Assembly (NCBI RefSeq): GCF_004341085.1
Contig: NZ_SLXW01000008.1
Location: 1-64,000 of the forward strand
Source of the DNA: Sphingomonas sp. PP-CE-1G-424
GTDB taxonomy: Bacteria; Pseudomonadota; Alphaproteobacteria; Sphingomonadales; Sphingomonadaceae
Reading direction: 5' to 3'
DNA: 64,000 bases
Shown here: piece by piece, positions 24,901 through 33,123 of the stretch
Numbering within the stretch: the stretch's first letter is position 1
Layout of the letters: every line of letters begins with the position of its first letter
Program-made: the position numbers and the translations under genes
Notes under the pieces: model-generated
Told to the model about the DNA's origin: nothing
Seen by the model: the letters and a program-made list of their open reading frames with translations, nothing else
Database searches by the model: none

Positions 24901-26067
24901 ATGAAATTGTTCGGGTGGAAATCCGGGCGCGATGAGTCGCGGCCGGTTTTGTCTCGGTCTTCGGCGGGGGCGATCGGGGGGTCGGCGTTTGGCGAGTGGC
25001 CGCGGAGTTACGAGGCGCAGGTGCGCGAGGCGTATCTGGATAATCCGATCGCGCAGCGGGCGGTGAAGCTGGTCGTCGAGGGGCTGGGGAGCGCGCCGAT
25101 CGTCGCGTCGGATCCGGCGTTGCTCGCGCTCGCGACGGTGCGGTCGGGCGGGCAGGCGCTGATCGAGACGGTGGCGGCGCATCTGATGCTGCACGGCAAT
25201 GCGTATGTGCAGGTGCTGCGCGACGTCGAGGGCGGGGCGGCCGAGCTTTATGCGCTGCGGCCGGAGCGGGTGACCGTGGAGCCGGACGCTAGTGGGTGGC
25301 CGGCTGCTTATCGGTACCGGGTGGGGGAGCGGGTTTCGCGGTTGCATGCCGATCCGGTTCGGCCGGAGGTGATCCACCTGAAGAGCTTCAATCCGGTCGA
25401 TGATCATTATGGGCTGGGGTGCCTGGGGGCGGCTTCGGGGGCGGTGGCGATCCACAATGCGGCGGCGCGGTGGAACAAGGCTTTGCTCGACAACGCGGCG
25501 CGGCCTTCGGGGGCGTTGATGTACGATCCCAAGGACGGCGCGACGCTGTCGACCGAGCAGTTCGAGCGCTTGCGGGGTGAGCTGGAGGCGTCGTTCTCGG
25601 GGGCGGGGAATGCGGGGCGGCCGATGCTGCTGGAGGGGGGGCTCAGGTGGCAGGCCTTGAGTTTGTCGCCGGCGGATATGGATTTCGTGGGCACGAAGGC
25701 GGCGGCGGCGCGGGAGATCGCGTTGGCGTTCGGGGTGCCGCCGATGCTGCTCGGGCTGCCGGGGGACAATTCCTACGCGAATTACCGCGAGGCCAATCGC
25801 GCGCTGTGGCGGCTGGCGATCCTGCCGCTGGCGACCGCGGTGCTGGGCGGGATCGCGCAGGGGCTTGCCGGGTGGTTCGAGGGGGCGGCGATTTCGGTCG
25901 ATCTCGACCGGGTGCCGGCGCTGGCGGAGGATCGCGAGCGGCTTTGGGGGATGGTTTCTGCGGCTTCGTTTCTCAGTGATGTGGAGAAGCGGGCGTTGCT
26001 CGATATCGCGCCGGGCGCGATGCCGTTTGATGTCGCGCGACGCGCGACGGGCGAGGAGGTGGTCTGA
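24901..26067 (+). CDS. GTA portal protein (gp3, HK97 family)
   Basis: This 388-residue portal forms the dodecameric DNA gate at one capsid vertex. Recognisable segments are REAYLDNPIAQRAVKLVVEG near residue 45, LHGNAYVQVLRD near 100 and FGVPPMLLGLPGDNSYANYR near 285. All are typical of HK97-type portals. The ATG at 24901 follows AGGAGATCGGC and lies seven bases after the spacer repeat. The frame extends further upstream through the repeat, but that part is not protein-like. The stop overlaps the next start (TGATG). Confidence 0.87.
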   Translation: MKLFGWKSGRDESRPVLSRSSAGAIGGSAFGEWPRSYEAQVREAYLDNPIAQRAVKLVVEGLGSAPIVASDPALLALATVRSGGQALIETVAAHLMLHGNAYVQVLRDVEGGAAELYALRPERVTVEPDASGWPAAYRYRVGERVSRLHADPVRPEVIHLKSFNPVDDHYGLGCLGAASGAVAIHNAAARWNKALLDNAARPSGALMYDPKDGATLSTEQFERLRGELEASFSGAGNAGRPMLLEGGLRWQALSLSPADMDFVGTKAAAAREIALAFGVPPMLLGLPGDNSYANYREANRALWRLAILPLATAVLGGIAQGLAGWFEGAAISVDLDRVPALAEDRERLWGMVSAASFLSDVEKRALLDIAPGAMPFDVARRATGEEVV

Positions 26068-26372
26068 TGGATGGGGCGGTTTTGGCGCAGTTGATGCGGC
26101 AGGGGGCGGAGCGGGGGGTGGACCTGGTGACGCTGCGGGCGATCGTGGAGGAGGCGGGGGAGCTGGGGGCGGCTCGGGCTTTGGCGCGGGTGGCGTTGAG
26201 TGATGAGCGGGCTCGGGAGGATGTGGCGGAGTTGCGCGAGCTGCTGGCGGCCTGGCGGGATGCGAAGCGGTCGGTTTGGAAGGCGGTGGTCGGGTGGATC
26301 GCTCGGTTGGCGATGGCGCTGATGTTGGCGGGGCTGGCGGTTAAGCTGGGGTTTGCCGCGTGGTTGAAGTGA
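26067..26372 (+). CDS. Small GTA protein (DUF6127-like)
   Basis: This 101-residue protein has an acidic N-terminal helical region (MDGAVLAQLMRQGAERGVDL). A conserved-looking RALARVALSDERAREDVAEL follows, and a C-terminal membrane helix (IARLAMALMLAGLAVKLGF). It sits where RcGTA carries its small gp3.5 gene, between portal and protease. Its role in the particle is unknown. It overlaps both neighbours. Confidence 0.6.
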   Translation: MDGAVLAQLMRQGAERGVDLVTLRAIVEEAGELGAARALARVALSDERAREDVAELRELLAAWRDAKRSVWKAVVGWIARLAMALMLAGLAVKLGFAAWLK

Positions 26373-26824
26373 TCCCTCGATACGCCGTCTCGACAGGCTC
26401 GACAGCTACTCGGGACGAACGGGGCGGGGCGGTGGCGTTCGCGGGGTATGCGGCGGTGTTCGATATCGTGGATCGCGCGGGGGATGTGGTGCGGCGGGGG
26501 GCTTTTTCCGGGGCTGGGGTGGTGCCTTTGTTGTGGCAGCATCGGGGTATTGCGGTTGGAGTTTTGTCCGTCGTTGCGGAGGATGCGCGGGGATTGCGGG
26601 TCGAGGGGGTGGTTGCGGATCTGGAGCTGGCTCGGCTGGTGCGGGGTGGGGCGGTGGCTGGGTTGTCAGTTGGGTATCGGGCGACGTCCGTGCGGCAGGG
26701 GGTTCGGCGGGAGTTGCTGGCGGTCGAGCTGGTGGAGGTTAGTCTGGTGGCAGTGCCTATGCAGGCTTTGGCTCGCTTGGAGGTGCTCCGTCATCCTGAC
26801 GAAAGTCAGGATCCAGAGCCGTAA
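26360..26824 (+). CDS. GTA prohead protease (gp4, HK97 family)
   Basis: This 154-residue serine protease cleaves capsid protein during maturation. The family text FAGYAAVFDIVDRAGDVVRRGAF lies at the start (split here only for description). PLLWQHRG contains the catalytic His, and LSVGYR the Ser. The GTG start at 26360 overlaps the preceding stop. The last 11 residues (RHPDESQDPEP) are encoded by a REP-like palindrome and are not family sequence, so the natural C-terminus has been replaced or extended. Confidence 0.82.
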   Translation: MVEVIPRYAVSTGSTATRDERGGAVAFAGYAAVFDIVDRAGDVVRRGAFSGAGVVPLLWQHRGIAVGVLSVVAEDARGLRVEGVVADLELARLVRGGAVAGLSVGYRATSVRQGVRRELLAVELVEVSLVAVPMQALARLEVLRHPDESQDPEP

Positions 26825-26871
26825 GCGACGGTGTTCGGTAACCCTGGATCCTGACTTTCGTCAGGATGACG
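26789..26871. repeat. REP-like doublet between prohead protease and capsid genes
   Basis: Two head-to-head units are present: CGTCATCCTGACGAAAGTCAGG with ATCCAG, and the reverse complement CTGGATCCTGACTTTCG with TCAGGATGACG. They are separated by ~25 bases. Each unit also folds on itself (CCTGAC-GAAA-GTCAGG). The first unit lies inside the protease reading frame. A single related unit is at 22299-22331. Confidence 0.75.
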
Positions 26872-26933
26872 AGGTGGAGTTTCGTGAGGCGTCCTGCGGG
26901 GCGCCTTTTTTCGTTTCATGCGAGGAGATGGAC

Positions 26934-27935
26934 ATGAGTGTTGTTGACCGGCCGGTTTTGGCGGGGGCTTCCCCCTTGGCGCAGAATGCAGCGTTTGCGG
27001 GGTTCGTTCGGACTGGCGCTACGCTGGAGATGAAGGCTTTTACGGGTGTGACGGGGGATGCCGGCGGGTTTGCGGTGCCGCGAGAGATCGATGCCCAGAT
27101 CGATACGTTGCTGAAGGGCATTTCGCCGATCCGGTCGATCGCCAATGTCGTGAAGGTGGGGTCGGCCGGGTATCGCAAGCTCGTTACCACGGGCGGTACG
27201 CCTTCCGGGTGGGCGGCGGAGAATGCGGCTCGGCCGGAGACGGCTTCGCCGGTGTTCGTCGAGATCGCGCCGCCTACGGGGGAGCTGTATGCCAATCCTT
27301 CGGCTAGCCAAGCGATGCTCGATGACGCCGCGTTCGATGTCGAAGAGTGGCTCGCGGGGGAGATCGCGATGGAGTTTGCGAAGGCCGAGGGGGCGGCTTT
27401 CGTGTCCGGGTCGGGTGTGTCGCGGCCGAAGGGGTTTTTGACTTCGGCTACTGCTGCGACTGCGGATGGCGTGCGGGCGTTCGGGACTTTGCAGTATCTG
27501 GCTAGCGGGACGGCGGGGGACTTCTCGGCGAACCCGCAGGAGCGGTTGATCGATCTGGTTCAGTCTTTGCGCGGGCCTTATCGGCAGGGCGCGAGCTTTG
27601 TGATGAATGCGGCTACGCTGGCGCGGATCCGGAAGTTCAAGACGACGGATGGGGCGTTCGTCTGGGCGCCTTCGCTGGCGGCTGGGGTGCCGGCTACGCT
27701 GCTGGGGTATCCGGTGGTGGAGGCTGAGGATATGCCGGATATCGCGGCAAATGCTCTGGCGATCGCGTTCGGGAATTTCCGCGCGGGGTATATCATCGCC
27801 GAGCGGACCGAGACCGGGATCCTGCGTGATCCGTATTCCAACAAGCCGTTCGTCAATTTCTACGCGACCAAGCGGGTCGGTGGGTGCGTGACGAACTCCG
27901 AGGCGATCAAGCTGATGAAGTTCTCGGTGGCTTGA
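26934..27935 (+). CDS. GTA major capsid protein (gp5, HK97 fold)
   Basis: This 333-residue shell protein contains AGGFAVPREIDAQIDTLL, the start of the mature HK97 core, which suggests that little or no scaffolding delta domain remains ahead of it. GTPSGWAAENAARPET and the C-terminal AGYIIAERTETGILRDPYSN are typical of the family. The ATG at 26934 is six bases after GAGGAG; ATG 26928 is too close to that site. Spacer repeat copy B follows its stop by eight bases. Confidence 0.87.
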   Translation: MSVVDRPVLAGASPLAQNAAFAGFVRTGATLEMKAFTGVTGDAGGFAVPREIDAQIDTLLKGISPIRSIANVVKVGSAGYRKLVTTGGTPSGWAAENAARPETASPVFVEIAPPTGELYANPSASQAMLDDAAFDVEEWLAGEIAMEFAKAEGAAFVSGSGVSRPKGFLTSATAATADGVRAFGTLQYLASGTAGDFSANPQERLIDLVQSLRGPYRQGASFVMNAATLARIRKFKTTDGAFVWAPSLAAGVPATLLGYPVVEAEDMPDIAANALAIAFGNFRAGYIIAERTETGILRDPYSNKPFVNFYATKRVGGCVTNSEAIKLMKFSVA

Positions 27936-27943
27936 GTGGTGCT

Positions 27944-28090
27944 CCCTCTCCCCTGCGGGGAGAGGGAAGGAGGAGCTCTTGCGACGGGAGGGTGAGGGGG
28001 AGTTGGGATTCACGTCCTGAGCCTCACTCCCCTCTCCCTCCCACGCGCAAAGGGCGCGCGGGCCCCTCCCTCTCCCCGGAGGGGCGAGGG
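27944..28090. repeat. GTA spacer repeat, copy B
   Basis: This is a 147-bp copy between the capsid stop (27935) and the adaptor start (28107). It has the same CCCTCTCCCC-GGGGAGAGGG opening hairpin, the same AAGGAGGAGC, inner complementary tracts and closing GGGGCGAGGG as copy A, with only scattered substitutions. Confidence 0.85.
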
Positions 28091-28106
28091 AAATAGGAGA
28101 AATTCC

Positions 28107-28655
28107 ATGGGTGGGTCGGCGATTTCTGCCGGGGTGATCGCTGAGGTGGTCGTCGCGGCTAGGGCTTTGTTGCGGGTGGAGAGCGGGGAGGATTTGGTGC
28201 TCTCGCGGTTGGCGTCGACGGCTTTGCTGCTCGGGGAGGCTTTTCTGGGGGCGGCGGTGATCGTGCGGCCGTTCGAGGATGTGGTGACCAGTGCGGCGGG
28301 GTGGCGGCGGTTGTTGGTCGCGCCGGTCACCGTGATTTCCGGGCTGACCGGGTTGCCTGGCGAGGGGGCGCCGTTCGTGTTGGCGGTCGGGGCGTATGCG
28401 GTCGATATCGATGCGGATGGGGTTGGCTGGGTTCGGGTTCTCGCCGCGGGATCGGCGGGGCGGGTGGCTGTGGCGTATTCGGCGGGGCTGGCCTCGAGCT
28501 TCGAGGCGGTGCCGGCGCCGATTGCGCAGGGGGTGGCGATGCTGGTCGCGCATCTGTTCGATCACCGGGAGAGCGATGTCGCGCCGCCGGCGGCGGTGGC
28601 GGCTTTGTGGCGACCTTATCGGCGGATGCGGCTGTCCGCTGGGGTGCATTCGTGA
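28107..28655 (+). CDS. GTA head-tail adaptor (gp6-like)
   Basis: This 182-residue protein starts MGGSAISAGVIAEVVVAARA. It contains the adaptor-like stretch EDVVTSAAGWRRLLVAPV and ends LWRPYRRMRLSAGVHS, the ending typical of phage head-tail connector (phiE125 gp8-like) proteins. It binds under the portal. The ATG follows AGGAGAAATTCC. Its stop overlaps the next gene (GTGA) with no room for a gp7 head-closure gene. Confidence 0.72.
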   Translation: MGGSAISAGVIAEVVVAARALLRVESGEDLVLSRLASTALLLGEAFLGAAVIVRPFEDVVTSAAGWRRLLVAPVTVISGLTGLPGEGAPFVLAVGAYAVDIDADGVGWVRVLAAGSAGRVAVAYSAGLASSFEAVPAPIAQGVAMLVAHLFDHRESDVAPPAAVAALWRPYRRMRLSAGVHS

Positions 28656-29035
28656 GTGGGCGGGTGGTCTTGCAGGCGGCGGTCGTGGCTCGGCTGAATG
28701 CTGTGCTGGACGTCAGCGTGTTCGATGCGCCGCCGGTGCGTGGGGGACTGCCGTATGCGGTGGTCAATGAGCCGGTGCTGTCGGACTGGAGCACGAAGAC
28801 CTGGGTCGGGCGCGAGGGGCGCATTCTTTTGACGCTGTTCGATGGGGGGGAGCGGCCGGTTCGGGCGCGCGCTCTGCTGGCGGTGGCGGAGGAGGGGCTG
28901 GAGGCGCTGCCGCCCGATCTGGGCGAAGGGTGGCGGGTGGTTCGGTTGGCGCTGGTGCGGTCCCGGGTACTGCGGGTCGGGGATCGGTGGCGGGGGACGT
29001 CGGAGTTTCTGGTGCGGATGTACCGCGAGAGTTGA
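28652..29035 (+). CDS. GTA tail terminator, DUF3168 family (gp8)
   Basis: This 127-residue protein starts VSGRVVLQAAVVARLNAVLD. It contains PYAVVNEPVLSDWSTKT and ends SEFLVRMYRES, the DUF3168 pattern of tail-terminator proteins that cap the tail tube and join it to the head. The GTG at 28652 overlaps the adaptor stop. Confidence 0.78.
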   Translation: MSGRVVLQAAVVARLNAVLDVSVFDAPPVRGGLPYAVVNEPVLSDWSTKTWVGREGRILLTLFDGGERPVRARALLAVAEEGLEALPPDLGEGWRVVRLALVRSRVLRVGDRWRGTSEFLVRMYRES

Positions 29036-29061
29036 GCGGAACGGTTTTGGGGGAGACGGAC

Positions 29062-29469
29062 ATGGCGGTGGAGAAGGGAAGTGCGTTCCTGCTGAAGGTG
29101 GGGAACGGGGCGGTGCCGGCGGTTTATGCGACGGTGGCGGGGCTGCGGACGACGCAGATGTCGGTGAATGGGGAGGCTATCGTTGTCACGACGAAGGACT
29201 CCGGGGGGTGGCGGCAGTTGTTGTCTGGGGCTGGGGTTCGGAGTGTTTCGGTTTCGGGGGCGGGGGTTTTTACCGGGTCTGTCGCCGAGTTGCGAGTGAA
29301 GGCTAGCGCTTTGAGCGGCGTGCTGGATGATTATCGGCTGGCGTTCGAGGGCGGGGATACGATGACGGGGAAGTTCCTGGTTTCTCGGTTGGATTACGCC
29401 GGGGATTTCAATGGGGAGCGGTCTTATACGCTTAGCCTGGAGAGTTCCGGGGCTGTTGTGGTGGGTTAA
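29062..29469 (+). CDS. GTA major tail protein (gp9)
   Basis: This 135-residue tube protein (TP901-1-like major tail protein family) starts MAVEKGSAFLLKVGNGAVPA. It contains GLRTTQMSVNGEAIVVTTKD, GGWRQLLSGAGVRSVSVS and DYAGDFNGERSYTLSLESSG, the usual beta-rich tail-tube text. The ATG at 29062 follows GGGAGACGGAC. Spacer repeat copy C begins three bases after the stop. Confidence 0.83.
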   Translation: MAVEKGSAFLLKVGNGAVPAVYATVAGLRTTQMSVNGEAIVVTTKDSGGWRQLLSGAGVRSVSVSGAGVFTGSVAELRVKASALSGVLDDYRLAFEGGDTMTGKFLVSRLDYAGDFNGERSYTLSLESSGAVVVG

Positions 29470-29472
29470 TCT

Positions 29473-29619
29473 CCCTCGCCCCTTTGGGGAGAGGGAAGGA
29501 GGAGCCGCTTGGCGACGGGAGGGTGAGGGGTTTTGGGATTTAGGTCCTTAGCCTCACGCCCCTCTCCCTCCCACGCGCAAGAGCGCGCGGGCCCCTCCCT
29601 CTCCCCGGAGGGGCGAGGG
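29473..29619. repeat. GTA spacer repeat, copy C
   Basis: This 147-bp copy starts three bases after the tail-tube stop and ends 18 bases before the chaperone start. The opening arm is CCCTCGCCCC here, one change from the other copies. The rest (AAGGAGGAGC, GGGAGGGTGAGGGG, CCCCTCTCCCTCCC, closing hairpin) is conserved. Confidence 0.85.
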
Positions 29620-29637
29620 GATTTTTGGAGACATCTC

Positions 29638-29952
29638 ATGGGTGATTTGGCGAATCCGGTTCGGGGGGAGGGATCTCTTCGGGTCGGGGGGGAGGTGCTT
29701 GTGCTTCGGCCTAGCTTTGCTGCGCTTGTGGCGGCCGAGGGGGAGTTGGGGCCTTTGTTTGCGCTGGTGGAGCGCGCGGCGGAGGGGAAGCTTGGGATCG
29801 GGGAGATGGTGGGGCTGTTCTGGCATTGCCTGCGCGAGTGTCCCGAGGGGGTTACTCGGGAGCGGTTGGGGGAGGCTGTCGTCGAGGCGGGGCTGGCGGC
29901 GGTGACGCCGGTCTTGCGGGGGCTGTTGCGGCAGATCCTGGCGGGGAAGTGA
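29638..29952 (+). CDS. GTA tail assembly chaperone (gp10)
   Basis: This 104-residue protein starts MGDLANPVRGEGSLRVGGEV. It contains LRPSFAALVAAEGELGPLFA and ends VLRGLLRQILAGK, matching the gene-transfer-agent gp10 family placed between tail-tube and tape-measure genes. It probably chaperones the tape measure. The ATG at 29638 was chosen because the longer frame runs back into the repeat. The stop overlaps the next GTG. Confidence 0.75.
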   Translation: MGDLANPVRGEGSLRVGGEVLVLRPSFAALVAAEGELGPLFALVERAAEGKLGIGEMVGLFWHCLRECPEGVTRERLGEAVVEAGLAAVTPVLRGLLRQILAGK

Positions 29953-30140
29953 CGTTTTCCGAGAATGCCGGGCATTTGGCTGGATTTGCGGGGGCGGTGC
30001 TGGGGTGGGCGCCGGAGGTTTTCTGGCGGGCTACGCCGGCGGAATTGGCGGGGGTCGTGGGGGCTTTGGTGGGGGACGTGCAAACGCCGCCGGATGCTTC
30101 GACGATCGCGCGGTTGAGGGGGGCTTTTCCTGATGGATGA
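29949..30140 (+). CDS. GTA tail assembly chaperone (gp10.1, small)
   Basis: This 63-residue protein starts VTFSENAGHLAGFAGAVLGW, followed by APEVFWRATPAELAGVVGAL and ends LRGAFPDG. It matches the short RcGTA gp10.1 phage tail assembly chaperone family. A GTG start at 29949 overlaps the gp10 stop as GTGA, and its own end overlaps the tape-measure start by eight bases. Confidence 0.75.
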   Translation: MTFSENAGHLAGFAGAVLGWAPEVFWRATPAELAGVVGALVGDVQTPPDASTIARLRGAFPDG

Positions 30141-30684
30141 TCTTGATGCGGCTCTGGTGAGCGTGCGGGCCGATACGACCGGGTTTGCGCGCGATGTCGC
30201 GGCGATGCGGGACGAGCTGGAAAGCGTTTTGGGGAGCGGGGCCGAGCGGGCTTCGCTGCGGGTCGAGGCTGGGCTGTTGCGCGCGGTTCGATCGGGGAAA
30301 TTGGGGTTCGAGGAGCTGAAGGGGGTCGCTCTGTCGGCGCTGGATGCGATTGCTTCGGCGGCTTTGAAGGCTGGGGTGCAGTCGGTGTTGCGTGGTGGGG
30401 GTTTGAGTGGGGCGCTGGCGGGGCTGATTGGCGGGTTGCCTGGGCGGGCGACTGGCGGGCCGGTGTCTCCGGGGCGGGCTTATGTTGTTGGCGAGCGGGG
30501 GGCGGAGGTTTTCGTGCCTACCTCTAGCGGACGGGTCGAGGCTGGCGGCGGCGGCGGCGGCGGCGTGCGCGAGGTGCGGGTGGCGATTACGGTGAATGCC
30601 GCCGCGGGGAGCGCGCCTGGGGTTTTGGCGCAGTCGAGCCGGCAGGTGGCGCGCGCGGTGAAGGCGGCTTTGGCTAGCGAATAA
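30133..30684 (+). CDS. GTA tail tape measure protein (gp11, short)
   Basis: This 183-residue protein starts MDDLDAALVSVRADTTGFAR, a helical tape-measure opening. It ends with the conserved GRATGGPVSPGRAYVVGERG and AEVFVPTSSGRV block and a glycine stretch. The short length implies a short tail, as in GTAs. Spacer repeat copy D begins one base after its stop. Confidence 0.78.
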   Translation: MDDLDAALVSVRADTTGFARDVAAMRDELESVLGSGAERASLRVEAGLLRAVRSGKLGFEELKGVALSALDAIASAALKAGVQSVLRGGGLSGALAGLIGGLPGRATGGPVSPGRAYVVGERGAEVFVPTSSGRVEAGGGGGGGVREVRVAITVNAAAGSAPGVLAQSSRQVARAVKAALASE

Positions 30685-30685
30685 T

Positions 30686-30832
30686 CCCTCTCCCCGCCGG
30701 GGAGAGGGAAGGAGGAGCCGTAGGCGACGGGAGGGTGAGGGGTGGTTGGGATTGGGGTCCTTAGCCTCACGCCCCTCTCCCTCCCACGCGCAAGGGCGCG
30801 CGGGCCCCTCCCTCTCCCCGGAGGGGCGAGGG
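30686..30832. repeat. GTA spacer repeat, copy D
   Basis: This 147-bp copy lies between the tape-measure stop (30684) and the gp12 start (30847). The opening hairpin is CCCTCTCCCCGCCGGGGAGAGGG (only 3 bases of loop). The remainder matches copies A-C and E. Confidence 0.85.
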
Positions 30833-30846
30833 AACAGGAGGATCTT

Positions 30847-33120
30847 ATGGCGCATTGGCTTTGCTCGGGGCGGACTGTGCAGGTCGAGGGGCTTGTTTCT
30901 CGGTTCGATCCTCGGTTCTGGACGGTGGATTTTCCTCGGCCGATGATGGCCTCCGTTGTGACCACCGCGCCCGATGCGCTGCGGGTGGATGCGGTGTTTT
31001 ACAAGGCGGACGATCTTGCGGGGGTGATCTGGGCGGCGGAGGATCGGTTCGATCATCCGCTGCTCAAATACGAGACGTCGCGGGATTTTCGGGACTGTCG
31101 GCTGCGCTTTCGGTGGCGCTCGAACGGCGTGATGGCGCTGGATGCCATCAACGGTCCGACGCTGACGATCGAAGGGCGCGATGCGGCGGGGGTGGCGCGC
31201 GCGTGGTATGTGCGGTTGTGGAATTATGCGGTGGGGACACCCGAGGATGCGGTCGTCTCGCTCGATTTCGGGGCGATGGTGGGCGGGTATGCGCTGCCCG
31301 AGGACTCCGATCCGGTATGGGCGGGGGATATCGATCGGATGTTCGTGTCGCTGGTGCCGCCGGACTATACGAAGGTCGATGTGCCGCTGGCCGCGCCGCG
31401 CGAGGGGTGGGTGGAGTGGACCGATATGGTCTGCGAGGGGCCGGGGTCGGTGCTGGCGATCGGCGATGCCGTCGTGCCCGAGCACGAGTTCCGGATCGCT
31501 GGCGGGTATGACGACAGCTATAACCTGACGCCGGCGCGGTTGCTGCGCAATGCGCTGCATCTCGGGTATCGCGGGAGCATCACGCACTATGTCGGGATGA
31601 GCCATTATTTCCGGCTCGAGCGGGTTGGCGGCGGGTTCTACGTTTCGGCGGCGGGGGGCGTGCTGAACGTTGCGTGTGCGGCGTGGCACCGGGATTTTGC
31701 GGCGCGGGCGAAGGCGCTCGGCTTCGACGTGATCTGGTCGCTGAGTTACGAGCTGTTCGATGCGCATTGCTGGAACGACTGGAAGCAGCGGGCGGCCGAT
31801 GGCGCGCCCGCGCTGACCGGGTGGGAGCCGCCGTCGACGCTGTTGTCGCCGGCGCATGGCGGGGCGATGGGGTATCTTCAGGCGGTCGCGCGGGCGTCCA
31901 TGGGAATCGCGGTCGCGGCTGGGTTGGCGGCGAAGTTCCAGGTCGGCGAGCCGTGGTGGTGGATCATGCCCGACGGGCGGCCCTGCATTTATGATGCGAG
32001 TGCGGTGGCGGCGTTTGCGCCGGTGGCGATCGGCAGCATCCTGGGGGTGAAGAATGCCGCGCGGATCGCGACTTTGGATGCGGCGGGGGTGTGCCTGGCG
32101 GCGTCGACGGCTGCGCTGGTGGCGGCGGCGCGTGCGGAAGCGCCGGGGTGTGTGACGCATCTGCTGACGTATCTGCCGACCGTGCTGGATGCGGCGGCGC
32201 CCGAGGCGAAGCGCGCGAACATGCCGGTGGGGTGGGCGAGCCCGGCGTTCGATGTGTTGCAGCTCGAGGATTACGACTGGGTGACGGCGGGGGACAGCGC
32301 GTCGTCTGCGGACGGCGTGGCGGTGGCGTTCGCGCGGCTGGGGTATCCGGTCGAGAGGCAGCATTATCTTTCGGGGTTCGTGTTGCGGCCGGACCAGGCG
32401 GTGCAGTGGGGGCTGATCGAGGCGGCCGCCGGGGTCGCGCGGGCTCGCGGGGTCGCGGAGACGTTTCTGTGGGCGCTCCCGCAGGTGATGCGGGACGGGT
32501 TCGTGCATTTCGATACGGAACAGGAGGATGCCGTGGACGCGTTCGATGACGTGCTGTTCCCGCTGGAGTTGGGACGCGAGGCGGAGGTCGCGCCGGGGTT
32601 TTCGACCGCCATTCTGACCAGTGCAGGCGGGCGGGAGGCGCGCAATGCCGGCTGGGCGGAGGCGCGGACCGCGTATGACGTCGGGCCGGGGCTGCGGAGC
32701 GAGGCGGATATCGCCGTGCTGCTCGCGTTCTTTCGCGCGCGGATGGGGGCGGCGCGTGCGTTTCGGTTGCGCGATCCGTTCGACTTCGCGGCGGGTGGCC
32801 AGGCGATCGGGACCGGGGACGGTGTCGCGCGGCGGTTCGCGCTGGTGAAATGGTACGAGCGCGCCGCCCGGCGGATTACGCGGCCGGTGACGGGCAGCGT
32901 TTCGGTGAGCGTCGACGGGGTCGGGACGAACGCGTTCGCGGTCGAAGCTGGCGGGTGGGTGGTGCTGGATGTGGCGCCTGCCGTGGGTGTGGTGGTGACC
33001 GCCGGGTTCGTGTTCGATGTGCCGGTGCGGTTTGCCGAGGATCGGTTGAGCGTCGCGCGGGCGACGTTCCTGGCGGGGGTCGCGGCGAGCGTGCCGTTGG
33101 TCGAGGTGCGCGAGGCGTAA
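30847..33120 (+). CDS. GTA distal tail protein, DUF2460 fused to a large N-terminal domain (gp12)
   Basis: This 757-residue protein is more than three times the RcGTA gp12 length. The C-terminal ~210 residues are DUF2460/TIGR02217 (AFFRARMGAARAFRLRDPFD, RRITRPVTGSVSVSVDGVG, SVARATFLAGVAASVPLVEV). The N-terminal ~550 residues contain FDHPLLKYETSRDFRDCRLR, YVGMSHYFRLE, SYELFDAHCWNDWKQRA and GEPWWWIMPDG. This pattern suggests a jelly-roll plus a TIM-barrel-like fold as in glycoside-hydrolase-type tail proteins. It probably binds or trims cell-surface glycan. The ATG at 30847 follows AGGAGGATCTT. Confidence 0.75.
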   Translation: MAHWLCSGRTVQVEGLVSRFDPRFWTVDFPRPMMASVVTTAPDALRVDAVFYKADDLAGVIWAAEDRFDHPLLKYETSRDFRDCRLRFRWRSNGVMALDAINGPTLTIEGRDAAGVARAWYVRLWNYAVGTPEDAVVSLDFGAMVGGYALPEDSDPVWAGDIDRMFVSLVPPDYTKVDVPLAAPREGWVEWTDMVCEGPGSVLAIGDAVVPEHEFRIAGGYDDSYNLTPARLLRNALHLGYRGSITHYVGMSHYFRLERVGGGFYVSAAGGVLNVACAAWHRDFAARAKALGFDVIWSLSYELFDAHCWNDWKQRAADGAPALTGWEPPSTLLSPAHGGAMGYLQAVARASMGIAVAAGLAAKFQVGEPWWWIMPDGRPCIYDASAVAAFAPVAIGSILGVKNAARIATLDAAGVCLAASTAALVAAARAEAPGCVTHLLTYLPTVLDAAAPEAKRANMPVGWASPAFDVLQLEDYDWVTAGDSASSADGVAVAFARLGYPVERQHYLSGFVLRPDQAVQWGLIEAAAGVARARGVAETFLWALPQVMRDGFVHFDTEQEDAVDAFDDVLFPLELGREAEVAPGFSTAILTSAGGREARNAGWAEARTAYDVGPGLRSEADIAVLLAFFRARMGAARAFRLRDPFDFAAGGQAIGTGDGVARRFALVKWYERAARRITRPVTGSVSVSVDGVGTNAFAVEAGGWVVLDVAPAVGVVVTAGFVFDVPVRFAEDRLSVARATFLAGVAASVPLVEVREA

Positions 33121-33123
33121 TGT

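Noticed and set aside
30031..32508. 825-codon minus-strand frame opposite gp11/gp12
   Set aside because: Shadow frame with Arg/Pro/His-rich text; the plus strand carries DUF2460 and tape-measure signatures.
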